Source: Heterotrichella gracilis | Taxonomy: Eukaryota > Sar > Xanthophyceae > Tribonematales > Xanthonemataceae | DNA: 64,000 nucleotides | NCBI GenBank assembly: GCA_032358255.1 | Contig: JAULBX010031371.1 | Span: 62,001-126,000, forward strand | Direction: 5' to 3' | In this document: one piece after another, positions 30,780 to 44,299 of the stretch | Position numbering within the stretch: position 1 is the stretch's first letter | Layout: every line of letters begins with the position of its first letter | Made by a program: the position numbers and the translations under genes | The notes under the pieces: model-generated | The model's input: the letters and a program-made list of their open reading frames with translations, nothing else | The model's database searches: none | Told to the model about the DNA's origin: nothing

Positions 30780-33402
30780 TCAACCATACTGTCCAAACTT
30801 GAGCACCCCCTGCTGCGCCACTGCATCCAGCTGCGCCACCTGTTGCCTGGTCAGGCGCCAGCCCAAGGCACCTGCAATAGACGGGGTGAGGATTAGGGTT
30901 TCATTTAGGGTTTAGAGGGGAGGGATGGGTTGCTGCCCCACCAGTTTCTTGGTGTGGGCACCCGCACCAGGCAAGGGGCATAGGCTGGAGGAAACACACG
31001 GGTGTGGCGTTTGATGGGCTAGGGATTGGATTGGAGTTGACAGGCTCAATTGCAAACTTGAGTTATTTTCTTGTAGCTGGGGCAATGCAGCTGCAACCTC
31101 AAGGGTTGCTTGAAGGTGCTTGCACTCATCGTCATTGCACGGCACATCACATACAGAATAGTGCAGTACCATTCAGTGTGAACCCACAGGGAGCCAAGTA
31201 CACACCTGCGACCTCCCTGAGCTGGGCCTGCGTCTTCACCCCCACCACCGGGACTGCACCCTTGCACAGCACCCAGTTGAGCGCCACCTGGCAGGGTGAT
31301 TTTCCCCCTTGTGCCTCCCCCACCTCACGCAGCACATCCAGCACGGGGGCGATGGACTCCCAGGGCGCGTCCCCGTGTCTTCTCTCCCCCTGCGATGGAG
31401 GAACAAGGGGGTGCAATGAGGCGCGGGGAAAGGGTGCAAACATGACGTGGACCATGAAATTTTGGAAAACGTCTGGCTGCGACAATTTGACAAGATATCC
31501 GGAATGAAATAACGTATTTCGGAAAATGCGTGAAATATGCAAGTTAGAGTAAATATGAGCGCGCCTCTTTCCAGTCACATGAAAGCTGACCCCGGATGTA
31601 CTATACCTGCACTGAGTGCATTCATGCCAGCGCGCGTCGGCCAGGCATAACCAATGGACTTTTTCTACTGATAGAGAAGTGCAATAAACGCCCTGCCAAA
31701 TATCCCCTGATTCTGAAATTTGCAAATTATCATCAATTGGCAAATCAATTGAGGATATTTCAACAAAGTGCTTTAAACTTTTAACAAAGTGCTCCTACTG
31801 CTCAGTAAGATAAGATACCAAAAAAAAAATAAAAAAAATCTTTACTACCAACCCTACCTTTGGTAGATCCTTTGGTCCGTACTTGCCTGTCAACCTGCCC
31901 TGAGCCAGTGGCGCATATGCCAGCGGTGTGGCACCCAGCTCCCTGCATGCTGCCAGCACGCCACTGGACTCAGGGAGGGTGTGCAGCAGCGAGAACTCCA
32001 CCTGGGTTACGGGGAAATGGGGTCCATGGATAATGTGGGTGCGGTTGGGATGCCTGGACAGGAGGGCTTGAATACATCACAGTCCTACATGAAAATCCTC
32101 CTGGCCTGGATGTGATGCGTGGTGTTCTGCTGCCAACTGATCCCATAAATTTTGAAGACCCAAATTTGTACGAATACAAGTAAATAGGCAGTAGAGAAAT
32201 TGGTACACACCTGCACCGTAGCGAGGGGGATGCCGAAAGATGTCAGCACCGAGTGCGTGCGCCGCACTTGGTCAGCGTCGTAGTTGCTCACGCCTGCAGC
32301 CCCGGCTTGGCCTGAGCGCACACACTCTGCCAAACTCTCCCCTAGGGTCTGCAACAAGGTGCTGTCATGTGAATAATAAAAATAATGGCATTTCAGCACT
32401 GCAGCCAGGTCAGTGATCAGGCATGCACAAGCGGCGACTGGCAGGCCTATCCTGGCTCTGAATACGCGTGCAAATGCAGAGTTGATAGTGCACGATTGAA
32501 GGTCCACACACAGTGGCAGCATGGGGCCTCAAAGGGACTTGAACAGAATCAAGACCCTTGCGAGCAGTGATTTGGCCCGCCCTGGAGGAACTTGTTAGAA
32601 CAAGGGAGTTACCTCAATTGTGTTGAGGGTGGGCACTGGGGACTGCACTTGGTACAGCGCTACTTGTGGGATCCCCAGCCGGGTCACTGAACCCCCTAGG
32701 GCATTGAGCATGCTCCTGGGCTGTCGATACCTGCAGCGGGTGATATAGGCAGACCTTTTACACAGGCAAAAGTGAAGTTGAGGATTTAAAACCTGCCGCG
32801 TCACAGTTGCACCAATTGGTGGTGCTGCAAACCTCCTAGGAAACCATAATACACATTCAAGCAGGTGGGAGCTCAAATGAGGTGCACGATCCATTGAAGA
32901 GCTATGAACGTGACACGATGTTGTTTGTGCTGGGTTAGGGGCGATTGGTACACTGCAGGCCGTGTCAGCATCAGCGGCATGTGGATTTGGGGTGGTTGAT
33001 ACACTTCTTGCCGTGTCAACATCAGCGGCATGTATGCATGCATTGTATGCATGCATTTCGGACGTCCCTAGGAACCTTCAGTGTGTGTGCCGTGCCCACC
33101 CACCTGTAAGGTAAAGGCACGTACTTCGTCGCCACCACCGCCTGGCTGCCCCTCTTTTCCACCACTCTGCCCAGAAGGGTTTCAGCCTTGCCCCACCCCG
33201 CTCCGTAACCCTCCGTTACGTCAAACAAGCTGATGCCCGCATCCAAGGCTGCGTCGAATATTTCCTGCCGGTTCTTCTCGCTGCGGTCTGGTTCATTCGT
33301 TTCACTTCCCCAGCAGCTAATCCCAATCCCTAGAGGAGATGAGATGCGAAGGCCTAGCTCACGAGGGCCCAAATATGCCTCCCGTTCACTGAAATACGAC
33401 AT
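30780..33402 (-). CDS. Aldo/keto reductase family protein, about 325 aa, 7 exons, catalytic His replaced
   Basis: Closest in pattern to plant plastid oxidoreductases of the At1g06690 type (AKR fold, NADPH-dependent); the substrate is unknown. Minus-strand exons: 33402-33104, 32730-32613, 32348-32211, 32001-31858, 31389-31206, 30871-30780, six certain blocks that join in frame. It has DAGISLFDVTEGYGAG (Asp61, Tyr66), VVATKYVPLP (Lys93), AGAAGVSNYDADQVRRTHSV, PLAYAPLAQGRLTGKYGP, VALNWVLCKGAVPVVGVKT and GALGWRLTRQQVAQLD. The usual LYQLHWP strand reads LYQVQSP, so the catalytic His is Gln129. No clear transit peptide is present at this start. A missing 5' exon is possible. Confidence 0.9.
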
Positions 33403-34149
33403 GGGTCCAGCTGCCCTATAGGTAAACGGAGCTCAAGCCTTTTTACAAGTTCATGCTGTGCATGCCAGATGGCGGATAGTTGTCCCCCAAGTCCAAAACC
33501 CTAGCTCGAACTTCCTTGGCACAACAGCTGCGGGAGCAAGATATGGACGTATACGGACCTGTGTGACGCTCACAGTCCAAGTTTGGCTCGTGAAAAAAAA
33601 TCTTCAAAGAAATGGTGCCATCATCAGCACTGTCTGGTCTAAAAATACAGCAGAGTCTCAGGGAAGCTCCCCTACAAATCCTGAGCATTGTGCAGTTTCC
33701 ACCTTGTCTGCCACCCCACCTCGACTGAAACAAACCCAACCCAGCCTTGCAATGCCCACCCAGGAGCCATATGTAATGTACAGGTTGTTGCATTTTATTA
33801 AAACTCCAACAACTTGATATTTGGACCCAACTGCTTGCTTGCTCGGGTAGGGACAAGCGCGGCACGTTGTTGCACCCCCTGGTCCAACTAGTTCTACTGT
33901 GAAAAAATTGTATCCCGGCCACGCGCACTAACATTGTTGCACACGCAATACCTACAGCCCCCAGGAGCCAATGTTGCCCTCCACCGCCAGGGCCTCTCCC
34001 TCCCGCCATACCGCATGCGCCGGCTGCACGTGCGGCCACAGGACACACTCCACGGGGTGCCATGTGCCCCTGGTATCACGCGCCCCACGCGTGCTTTGCT
34101 GGCATGGCTTAATGGTGGTGCGCTGCGGCTGGCGTGGCGTGTGCCGGTG
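33403..34149. other. Spacer between aldo/keto reductase promoter and Rab21 3' end
   Basis: 747 bp. It must hold the aldo/keto reductase promoter. Frames are short, and I see no conserved product or RNA gene. Confidence 0.4.
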
Positions 34150-36148
34150 TCACGAGCAGCAGGAGGTGCTGTGAGGGGGCGGCCTTGGCGGCTCATCCAG
34201 GACCACCACTGGGCCCTGCCGCCGGGTACCTCCTTGGCCGCCTGCACACCAAAAGGGGTGGGGTGGCATTGAGTGAGGCACAATCCTCGTTATTTCTACA
34301 ATACTACCCCGGCCACCAGGGAAGGCAATGGCAGGGCGTAATGCCTCTGGGTGGTCAAACGACGCGCCTATGCTGGGCGAGCCATGCAACACGGCTTGCA
34401 CGTGACACCACACCCGCCAAGGAGCATGCACCAACCTCCAGATGCGAGGTTCACCAGCCATTGAGAAAACCCTAAACCCTAGGACCTGAACCCTCCCTGG
34501 CCGCGTGCTGCGCCCAGGGGTGGCAACGGCTGCGCCTGCACTATCCTTAACCCTAATCCCTAAATCCTAAACCCTACCTGGCCGAGTCCCCAGGGATGGC
34601 AACGGCAGCGCCTGCTGGGCCTGCACTATCCTGCGCGCCATGTCTGTGAAAGCCGCATCCAGACCGCTGCCGTCCTTGGCCGACGTGCGGTAGTATGCCG
34701 CCCCCACTGAGGTCGCAAATGCCGCGGCAGTGTCATCTGACACCGCCCGGTTTCGGTCCAGGTCCTGCTTGTTGGCTGCCAGTGCCAGCAGGATGCGGTC
34801 ACCCACCTGTGAGGTGCATGGCCTTGATTGAAATGCCAGTAACAATAATTATAAGTACTATCTTGGATACTACCATGCAGTACATATGTGCACATTATTA
34901 TTGCTCTATATGTACTGAGTTACAGACAAATATGATTGATAAATACAAGAGGCAATGCACTTAAGAGAATAACTGGACATGGCACAAGGCGCTGCTGCTG
35001 CAGTTACAACCGCATGCCTGCCTGTCTGTGATGCCTGTGATGCAGAGGGACCACCAGCCATGGCACCGGGCACTGCTCCCCATGCACTTACAATCACCCA
35101 CACCAGTACGCACCTGCCCCACCCAAAGCCAGAAAAATACCGGCAAAAACCCTATACAAAACCCTACCATTGTCCTGAGCTCCCTGACCCAGTGCTGCGC
35201 GCGCGAGAAGCTGTCTGCATCAGTGATGTCAAACACAAGCAGCGCAGCATGTGCATCGCGGTAGTAGATGGGGCCCAGCGCGTGGAACCGCTCCTGCCCG
35301 GCTGTGTCCCAGATGGTCAGCTCCACCTGTGGAGGGTGGTGGGGTGGTGGGGTGGTGGGGACTGGTTGGTGAGGTGCCGGTAGAGTGATGTTCGGCATCA
35401 AGAATGCCGGCGAGAATGCATGTGCCGGCAAAGTGGTGGTGGCTGGGGTGTTGACTAAGGTGTTACACTGACGGGGCAGGACCTCTTGGTGTAGACGAAA
35501 ACCCAGGAGCGCGTGGCAGCATGGGTAGGGTTTTGACCCAGGGTCCATGTGCTCTGCCAGCAAGGTTCTCAAAAGTGCCCAAGGGTGTCGGGATGCAATA
35601 GCTGCCTGTGGCGCAACCCACGCCACCAGTGCGGGGTGGCCAGTGGCGCAAAACCCTAAACCCTAAACCCCAGCTGCGCACCTCCTTCCCGTTGAGCGAC
35701 AGCTGCTTGCTGGTGAACGAGGCCTGTATGGTGGCCTGGCGCTCCACGGAAAATGTGTTGTGTATGTAGCGGATCATGAGCGAGGTCTTGCCCACATGCC
35801 CTGCACAGTGCCAAGCAGCTTGCAATAAGGATGGGCAGGCCAGGGTATGCATGTGTTGCCTGGTCTTAAGAGTTGCGTCCGGTTCACACTGGCAATAGCC
35901 AAAACCCGCATGGGTTTTGGCTGGATAAAGTTGGTGGTATGCAGAGGGCAAGCACCTCGCACGTATGCATGCATATGGTTTGTTTCCTACATGCGCCAGA
36001 TCTACTTAGTTGTGTCCAAGTATCAAGGAGTATCAAGGGAGATGCAAAGTGCTCCTGGCACTGGCATGTTTACAATAAGCGTAGGCCGCAGCACAGGTGG
36101 TGTGTTACCTTCCCCTAGCAGCACAACTTTGAACTTGTACTTGTCCAT
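34150..36148 (-). CDS. RAB21: Rab21-type small GTPase, about 211 aa, 5 exons
   Basis: Rab21 belongs to the Rab5-related group acting in early endosomal traffic. Minus-strand exons: 36148-36109, 35800-35682, 35326-35168, 34806-34578, 34241-34150. It has the P-loop GEGHVGKTS (Gly12-Thr19), split by intron 1, and switch [22 protein letters not shown], which with ATIQASF is typical of Rab21. It also has ANKQDLDRN, and [11 protein letters not shown] for guanine binding. The C-terminus ends CCS, an XCCX geranylgeranylation signal. [14 protein letters not shown] is a normal start. Introns next to exons 2 and 4 start with CCCTAAA-type repeats, and part of exon 4 is duplicated in the intron. Confidence 0.95.
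34471..34577 (-). repeat. Relic copy of Rab21 exon 4 3' edge flanked by telomere-like repeats
   Basis: 34491-34548 (plus strand CCCTGGCCGCGTGCTGCGCC onward, then GGCAACGGCTGCGCCTGCAC) parallels 34576-34636 at the end of exon 4. AACCCTAAACCCTAG lies to the left and CCCTAAATCCTAAACCCTA to the right, so the unit is copied together with a telomere-like motif. Confidence 0.8.
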
Positions 36149-37058
36149 CTCTTTCAGGGCTACACCGCCAGTGTCACATGGCTTTGACAGTCACTGGCTG
36201 TCTAGAGGCTGGCAGCTATGTGGCATAGCGCTGCCACCTCGATTCAGATACGGGAAGCGTTGTAGCAAAAAGCGTTTGGTGTTGGCACCCTTAACCCCAA
36301 GATTGGGCCGGTCAAACACAGGCACTGTGACAACGGCACTGCAACGATGGCACTGTGACTGTGAGTCACAAACGCCGTAATTAGTGGTCAAAGTCTGCCG
36401 TGCGTAAACGCACTAGCAACAGCAACCGCAGCAGAAGGCTTTGTGACTCATGCCTGACCACCCTTTATTACCAATTTTTTGATCTACTGGCAATGATCCA
36501 AGCAGCAGGTCTGAGTGGGTACAAATGGTTGCAACATATTCAGCCTCCAGCATTTGATGTTATTACCATACAAGCAAAAAGGTTGAAGCTATTCGAACTC
36601 AAAACTTTCAAAAAAGTATGCCAGTTGAGAGGATTGAACTCTCGGCCTTTCGCTAATCCGATGCGGTTTCGATCTACGAAACGAATGCTCTACCACTGAG
36701 CTAAACTGGCATCATGAGCTTACGCAACCATTTCGACGCTTTATAAACCTGATGACTCGGCTGCCCACCTCGTTCAAACAGGCAGGAACTGGTTTATCAA
36801 CTTACAGCAAGCCTGTTTGCCCACGTTTTTCCGTTGGCCAACCCTCGCGTGCTTATTGCAAGCACGCAAGAAGCTGTCAAACCCAACACCCAAGGAGATT
36901 TGCACCCGGTTCAACTGGGTCTATCCGGGTTCGATACCAGGGTTGCCCAGCTGTTGCCCAGTTGCTGAAGCGCTATAGGCTGTGTGCACGCCCGTGGGCT
37001 TTGTATCTGGCGCCAAAGGACGTTAGCGGCTCGCGCTTGTCTACATTGCGCTAGCAAG
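36149..37058. promoter_or_regulatory. Divergent promoter region, Rab21 / SVIP-like, containing a tRNA gene
   Basis: 910 bp between start codons. Apart from the tRNA at 36619-36710 I see no other gene. GGGTTCGATACCAGG at about 36930 resembles a tRNA B-box but no tRNA folds around it. Confidence 0.4.
36619..36710 (-). tRNA. tRNA-Thr (anticodon CGT) with a ~20-nt intron
   Basis: Folds by eye on the minus strand. The acceptor stem GCCAGTT/AACTGGC is perfect. The D arm is GCTC/GAGC with an AGTGGTA loop. The anticodon stem is TTCGT/GCGAA, with anticodon CGT at 36678-36676. The intron is at 36674-36655, after the base 3' of the anticodon. The T arm is GAGAG/CTCTC with loop TTCAATC, and the discriminator is A. 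CCA is not encoded, as expected for a nuclear gene. Intron boundaries could shift by a base. Confidence 0.88.
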
Positions 37059-37770
37059 ATGGGCAACTGCTGCTCGGACACCTTTGGCAGTGGGGGCGAG
37101 AAATACGAGAGCTACAAGTACGAGCTGCAACCACCACCCAACCACTCTTCATAACTTGCTGTTTGTTGCTGTTGTTGACATACTTGGCGTGCTGTGCTTT
37201 TCACTGCCTTCTTGTTACAGCCTTGATCTGACATCCGCCCCTTTGTGTCACTAGCACAAAGCCCGCTGCACCAGCAGCGCCACCCACAGAGGCGGATGTG
37301 AACGCAAGGACGGGCGCAGCAGCGGCGGTACGCAGATCTTTTAGTGGTGCTACTGTGCACGTTGCACTCCACGCGCTGTGAGGGTTCACCCCATGCGGTG
37401 CATGCATGCATATACCACCTCACCACCCACCAGCCCCACAGGCCAGCTGTGGTACGTACCACCTGTGATAAACACAAGTACCAGACACTGTTGTGTCTGC
37501 CCCTTGTACACTTGCGGCAGCCACACGCCGCGGGCCCATGTCACTTAGTCACACCCAACAAACACTTCCAGCACCCCAGCTTGCGCTTGTGCACCTCTCT
37601 GAGGCGCACAGTGTACCTATGCCTTGCCTTGCCCACAGGCTGAGGCGCGCCAGCAGCAGTTTGAGAAGAGCGCGGTGGGGCGGGCGGCCAAGAAGGCTGT
37701 GGCTGCAGCCAAGCAGCAAGACGCCAAGCCCTCGCCCTCCGGCCCACAGGCAAGCGACTGGCTGAACTAA
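37059..37770 (+). CDS. SVIP-like membrane-anchored p97/CDC48 adaptor, about 87 aa, 3 exons
   Basis: Proposed to tether or inhibit p97/CDC48 at membranes, as SVIP does in animals. Exons: 37059-37117, 37255-37327, 37639-37770. The N-terminus MGNCCSD has Gly2 for myristoylation and Cys4/Cys5 for palmitoylation. Across the exon 2/3 join, RTGAAAAAEAR matches the VCP-interacting motif R-x5-A-A-x2-R exactly. A basic helix follows (AVGRAAKKAVAAAKQQ), as in SVIP. The first intron's acceptor (CACTAG) is weak and the donor is GTACGA, so exon 2 borders are the least certain part. No sequence-wide homologue can be claimed without a search. Confidence 0.7.
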
Positions 37771-39000
37771 GCTTGTGGGAAGGGGAGGGACGTGGGGATG
37801 AGATCAGGGGAGAGGGGAGGGGAGTGGCAGCTGGCCGCAGCTGGTGGCAAGTGCTTGGGAGCTGGGACTGTGAGGTGCATGCGCTACCCAACGCAGCCTA
37901 GATGCCTGCATGGTCTTGTTGGTTAGTCCCCAGGTACCCATGACAATGACCATAACGATACCCCCTGATGGTAGTCAGGAGACGCCTTTTCTGGTGTTAC
38001 AGGGCAAACTGTTGTACCACCATGTGCTTGCCAGCGGTGCGCAGAAGATGGGGTGTTGAGTCTGCCACTGGAGGGCACTTTCGCAGCGCCCTGGTTCCGA
38101 GTTGTTTCACTGTGAATAAGTATTCTCTTTCCCACACACACCCCAGTCGTTTGCCTAGGTGGAATGTGTCGTACATGGTACCTGGTGTTAGGGGTGTAGA
38201 TTCTGTTGGGTTGCCTACGTTGAAATGCGCACAACTAACTACTTGCTTCTGCTGGGACTGTACTTGGCTCCCAGCGCTACGCCCAGCCACTCAGTGTTAG
38301 TGACAAGCCCAGTAGCTTTCTGGCCACCTTCAGCTGCACTTCTACACACCTGTCGGGTGGGGGCTGAAGCCGCAATCGCACCTATTGCTGTAGCCAAATA
38401 CCCTACTATCCTCACCTATCAGCTTTGGCCATGCTGCTGCTGGGGTGCTTTGCAGCACCCGCAGAGCATCAGCGCAGCAGCAGCCATTTCTGGGAGTGGC
38501 AGTTTGAGCGGGCTTACTGGAATTAAGTTATGGATTGCGCAGGTCATTGCTGTATTTTAGCCATAAAATACGGTTTTGGGTGTTGGCGGACATTGAGCTA
38601 TTGCACATCGCATGCCACAAGTTGCTCTGCGGCTTTGCTCATGTTGGTGCTATCAGTCACTGTCAGTGGGGCCAATGGCCAGTGTGGTCTAGCTACTGAG
38701 TAAAAAATGAGAAGTGTGCCTTGACCCCCTTACTGCACTGTTGGACCATGTGTAAAGCAATTTATAATCATCATCACACTGGCGGATCAGTGCATGTGAT
38801 TAGTGGCGTGCCCGGCCAGTCGCTCACAGTGTCACCCATGCATGCATACGAAACGCAGCCACTTTGCACCCCATACCTCTCTTCCTCTTTCACCCAAAAC
38901 TTGCACTTCGTGCTTGCGTGTTGCTGCAGTCACTGATACCTTGCATTCAGCCCCATTGCATCGCTAGTTTGGTCTACTCAGGCCAACATCACCCACAGCC
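37771..39000. other. Spacer upstream of adenylate kinase, no gene recognised
   Basis: 1230 bp. A 111-aa frame at 38225-38560 is open but has no family features. A GCATGCAT tract occurs at about 38838. The right part must hold the adenylate kinase promoter. Confidence 0.5.
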
Positions 39001-41365
<2,365 letters not shown>

Positions 41366-42541
41366 GGCGGGGGCATGTGGTGGCCGCATGTGTTTGGACG
41401 GGGCTGGGTGGGGGGGAGGGGGCGCATGTGATGGGGGAGGGGGCAAGTGAGGCGGACGGCGCAGGAGCAGTGCTGTGGGGATGAGGGGGGCCACGGGGGG
41501 GTGGGTGTGTGGTGGGCGCAATTGACTGATGGGGGCCGATGGCGGGGGTTCCGCAGGTATTCAGGGCAGCCATGAACAGGGGGGAGGCATGGGTGGGCCC
41601 ATGCAACGACCCATGTGACAAATCTATTTGAGCGGGCTGGGCAAAGGACAGCAGCCCAAAACCAGGATTGAGCTGCATCAGCAACATGGCAAGCAGCGCG
41701 CTTAGCAGCACAAGCTGTGAGAGCCAAGGCTGGGCTGGCTGCATACGTTAAATGCAGGTTCCCGAGCTATTTATTGGCGTTTTTACACCGCGTCCAGCGG
41801 GCCTGGCTGGTCTCTGGCGAATCAACATGATGTCGGGTTGATGAGCGTGCTCAGAGCGGTGAAGCAGTCTTGCGCTCAGATTAATGTGATGTAGTACAGA
41901 CATTGCTGCCTCAGCGCTGTTCTGTGGCAGTAGCTACTAGTGGTGCCCATGGTCCATACACTGGTCGGACCAGGCGAACAGCGGTGTGGATATATACCCA
42001 TTTTGTAAAGCATACCCTTCCTGCAATCATTACCTGGTCCAGCCCAGGCACTACAATACTTGGTATTGCCCTGGCTGTCGGTGCATGCGAAACCTGCCAG
42101 CCAACCTTTTAATTACCAAAAATAAATAAAAGCATAACATTTTTAAGTTTTATCGCATGCATCATGCGTTAATGCATGCATGCATATCTGAACGTCGGGG
42201 GCGTTTGCTTGCATAATATGCTTTGCTTCTCTGCAACTGGGTCATGAGAACTCCTCAGCAAAGGCAACCTGGTATTGATATGGCAACCTTTGCCACGATC
42301 CTCTCATAGTTAGGGTAGCCCACACACCTCCAAGACAACACAAACACTACACGTTTTGACTCACTACAGCGAAACTTAAGCCTATCACGCTACCCGGTGA
42401 ACAGGTGTATTTTTTCTGCTATGCGTTGAGCAGGGTCAACATGGCACTCCAGGAGTAGCACCAACGCCGTGTCCATACATCACAGCGCCCTTAGGATTTT
42501 GCACCTAGGAGCTCGTTGTTTGTCGCCTTTTGGCGCCTGCA
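41366..42541. other. Spacer upstream of the mTERF pair
   Basis: No gene recognised. The segment 42165-42235 (ATGCATGCATGCAT followed by CT(G/A)AACG... and GCTTGCATA) has a partner at 45355-45405 upstream of the second mTERF gene, so the gene duplication included 5' flanking DNA. Confidence 0.55.
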
Positions 42542-44299
42542 ATGCCTGCCACAGCGGGTCCAGCCTTGAACGGCTTGCCAGTGCGAGGGTGCAGTAGGTT
42601 GCAGGCCATGGCACAGGTGGGCGCCCACCACAGGGGCCAAGCCCTATTGCCCACTATCTTCAGGCACAGGCCAAACCTGCTCAGACAGCTAACACAAGCT
42701 GGGAGTGGCTTCTCATCAAGATATGGCATGTTACAGCTGAGGCGGCTGGGATAGGCATCAGGAACAAAGTGTCAGCATCAAGTTGCTCTCGCAGACGTGC
42801 CTGGCAGTGCCTGGTTGTACACGGGTGGCAGCAAGTTGCAGGTGGAGGACATCAGAGACTGGTGACTGCAGTGACGCACGGTGCATGGCAGTGCCTAATG
42901 TTCACAGTTATCCCTTGTCAGCAGTAATTGTACACTGTCAGTACCATCCTGTACTGAATGTCCTTTCTCTCCCAGGGATGGCTTGGGGTGGGGATCGCGC
43001 CGGAAGGTCCAAACGCTGGGATCCTCTGTGGCGGATGGTGTGGGCACCAGCGGCGTACTGCCAGGCGGGGAGCCACAAGGCAACAGAACACAAGAGCATA
43101 GCCCACCTTCAAAATACGCAAAGAGGATGGCTGACAGGGCAAACAGGATGAAGGAGGTTGACTGTGTACAGCAGCTGCTTGTGCAGGAGCTAGCTATGAC
43201 AGCAGCTGAAGCCCAGAAGGCATGCAAGAGGCTGAGTGCAATTTATGGCGCAATGAAAGCCAAGGGCTATCTTCCAACCACGATGGATCTGCAGGAGAAC
43301 GCTCGGGCTGTCCTGCAGTGGATGCTAATTGAGGGGAAGTATCCAAGGACGGAGGTGGTATCATGGGTGAATAAGCAGCCCTCTGTGCTTGTGCGCACTC
43401 CACAGCAGCTTGTGCGGGTGGTGGCAGCGCTTGCCGGAGTGGGGATGGATCGTAATCAGATTACCCGCATACTGCTGTCGCGCCCTTCAGCCAGCAAAGG
43501 AGCTGAGGTGGAAGAGATCATCTCTATTCTGCGACAGGTTGGCATGAGCGACAAGGGCATCAGCCAGTCCTTCCAAAGATACCTCCGGCTGGCTCAATGC
43601 CCTCCATTCAACGTGCAGCGCGTTGTTGACTGGTTGTTGCGCAATGACATTGGGATGAGTGTGAAAGACGTGGAGCAGGCATTTGGCAACAATGGCGCCC
43701 AGATTTGCTACACACCACTGGAGGTCCTGCAGCACAATATAGCGGCGTTTTGCGAGCGATTTCCAGTGTCCCAGCCCATGCTCATCGCCATCCTTCGCCG
43801 TCGCCCGCACTTATTTTCCCAGAAAAATGAGACGCTGTACCCCAAGCTGGATGCGCTCCTGCAGCATGGGTGGAGTCCTGAGGAGGTTGTGCAACTGATG
43901 TGCTCCTCCGGATCCTCTAATACCGCTTCAACCATAGATCTTCAGAATCTGAAGGAGCGGCTGAGCTTCCTGCATGACACCGCTGGCCTAGTGCCCTCCC
44001 AGATCATCGCAAACATCACTCCCCTGCTTGACTTCAAGCTGCCCCCCATGAAGGCCCGCTACCACCTGGTATCGCACCAGCGCCTGGAGGACACGTTCAT
44101 CACCAGGCAGAGCGCAGAATCGGCTGATGGTGTTGGGGCCACCTTCCGCATGAGCGTGCGCCAGCTGTTTCGCACACAGGGTGGTGGTGATGGGTTTATC
44201 GCACGTGCGGGCATCACACAGCAGCTGTATGATGAGTACCTTGAGCGCTTTGGTGCCCAGGTGGCATCAACAAGCACCACAGACATCGGGCCCAGCTGA
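42542..44299 (+). CDS. mTERF-domain organellar protein, first tandem copy, about 507 aa, 2 exons
   Basis: mTERF proteins bind organellar nucleic acid and affect transcription, splicing or ribosome assembly. Exons: 42542-42741 and 42976-44299. Exon 1 encodes MPATAGPALNGLPVRGCSRL and continues Arg/His/Gln-rich without acids, a likely organelle targeting peptide. The long exon carries tandem ~33-residue helical repeats, for example QLVRVVAALAGVGMDRNQITRI, EEIISILRQVGMSDKGI and PMLIAILRRRPHLF. These show the L-x3-G and x-P-x-L/I-F pattern of mTERF motifs. Aligned to the second copy, the donor here reads AG|GC instead of AG|GT; a weaker GT donor 9 bp upstream also keeps frame. Identity with the copy at 45626-47212 is high throughout. 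Confidence 0.85.

Noticed and set aside
36880-36970. Possible second tRNA or SINE (GGGTTCGATACCAGG)
   Set aside because: B-box-like word only; no acceptor stem, A-box or target duplication could be found.
38225-38560. 111-codon frame starting MRTTNYLLLLGLYLAP
   Set aside because: Signal-peptide-like start, but no conserved features, no splice context and atypical composition compared with real exons here.
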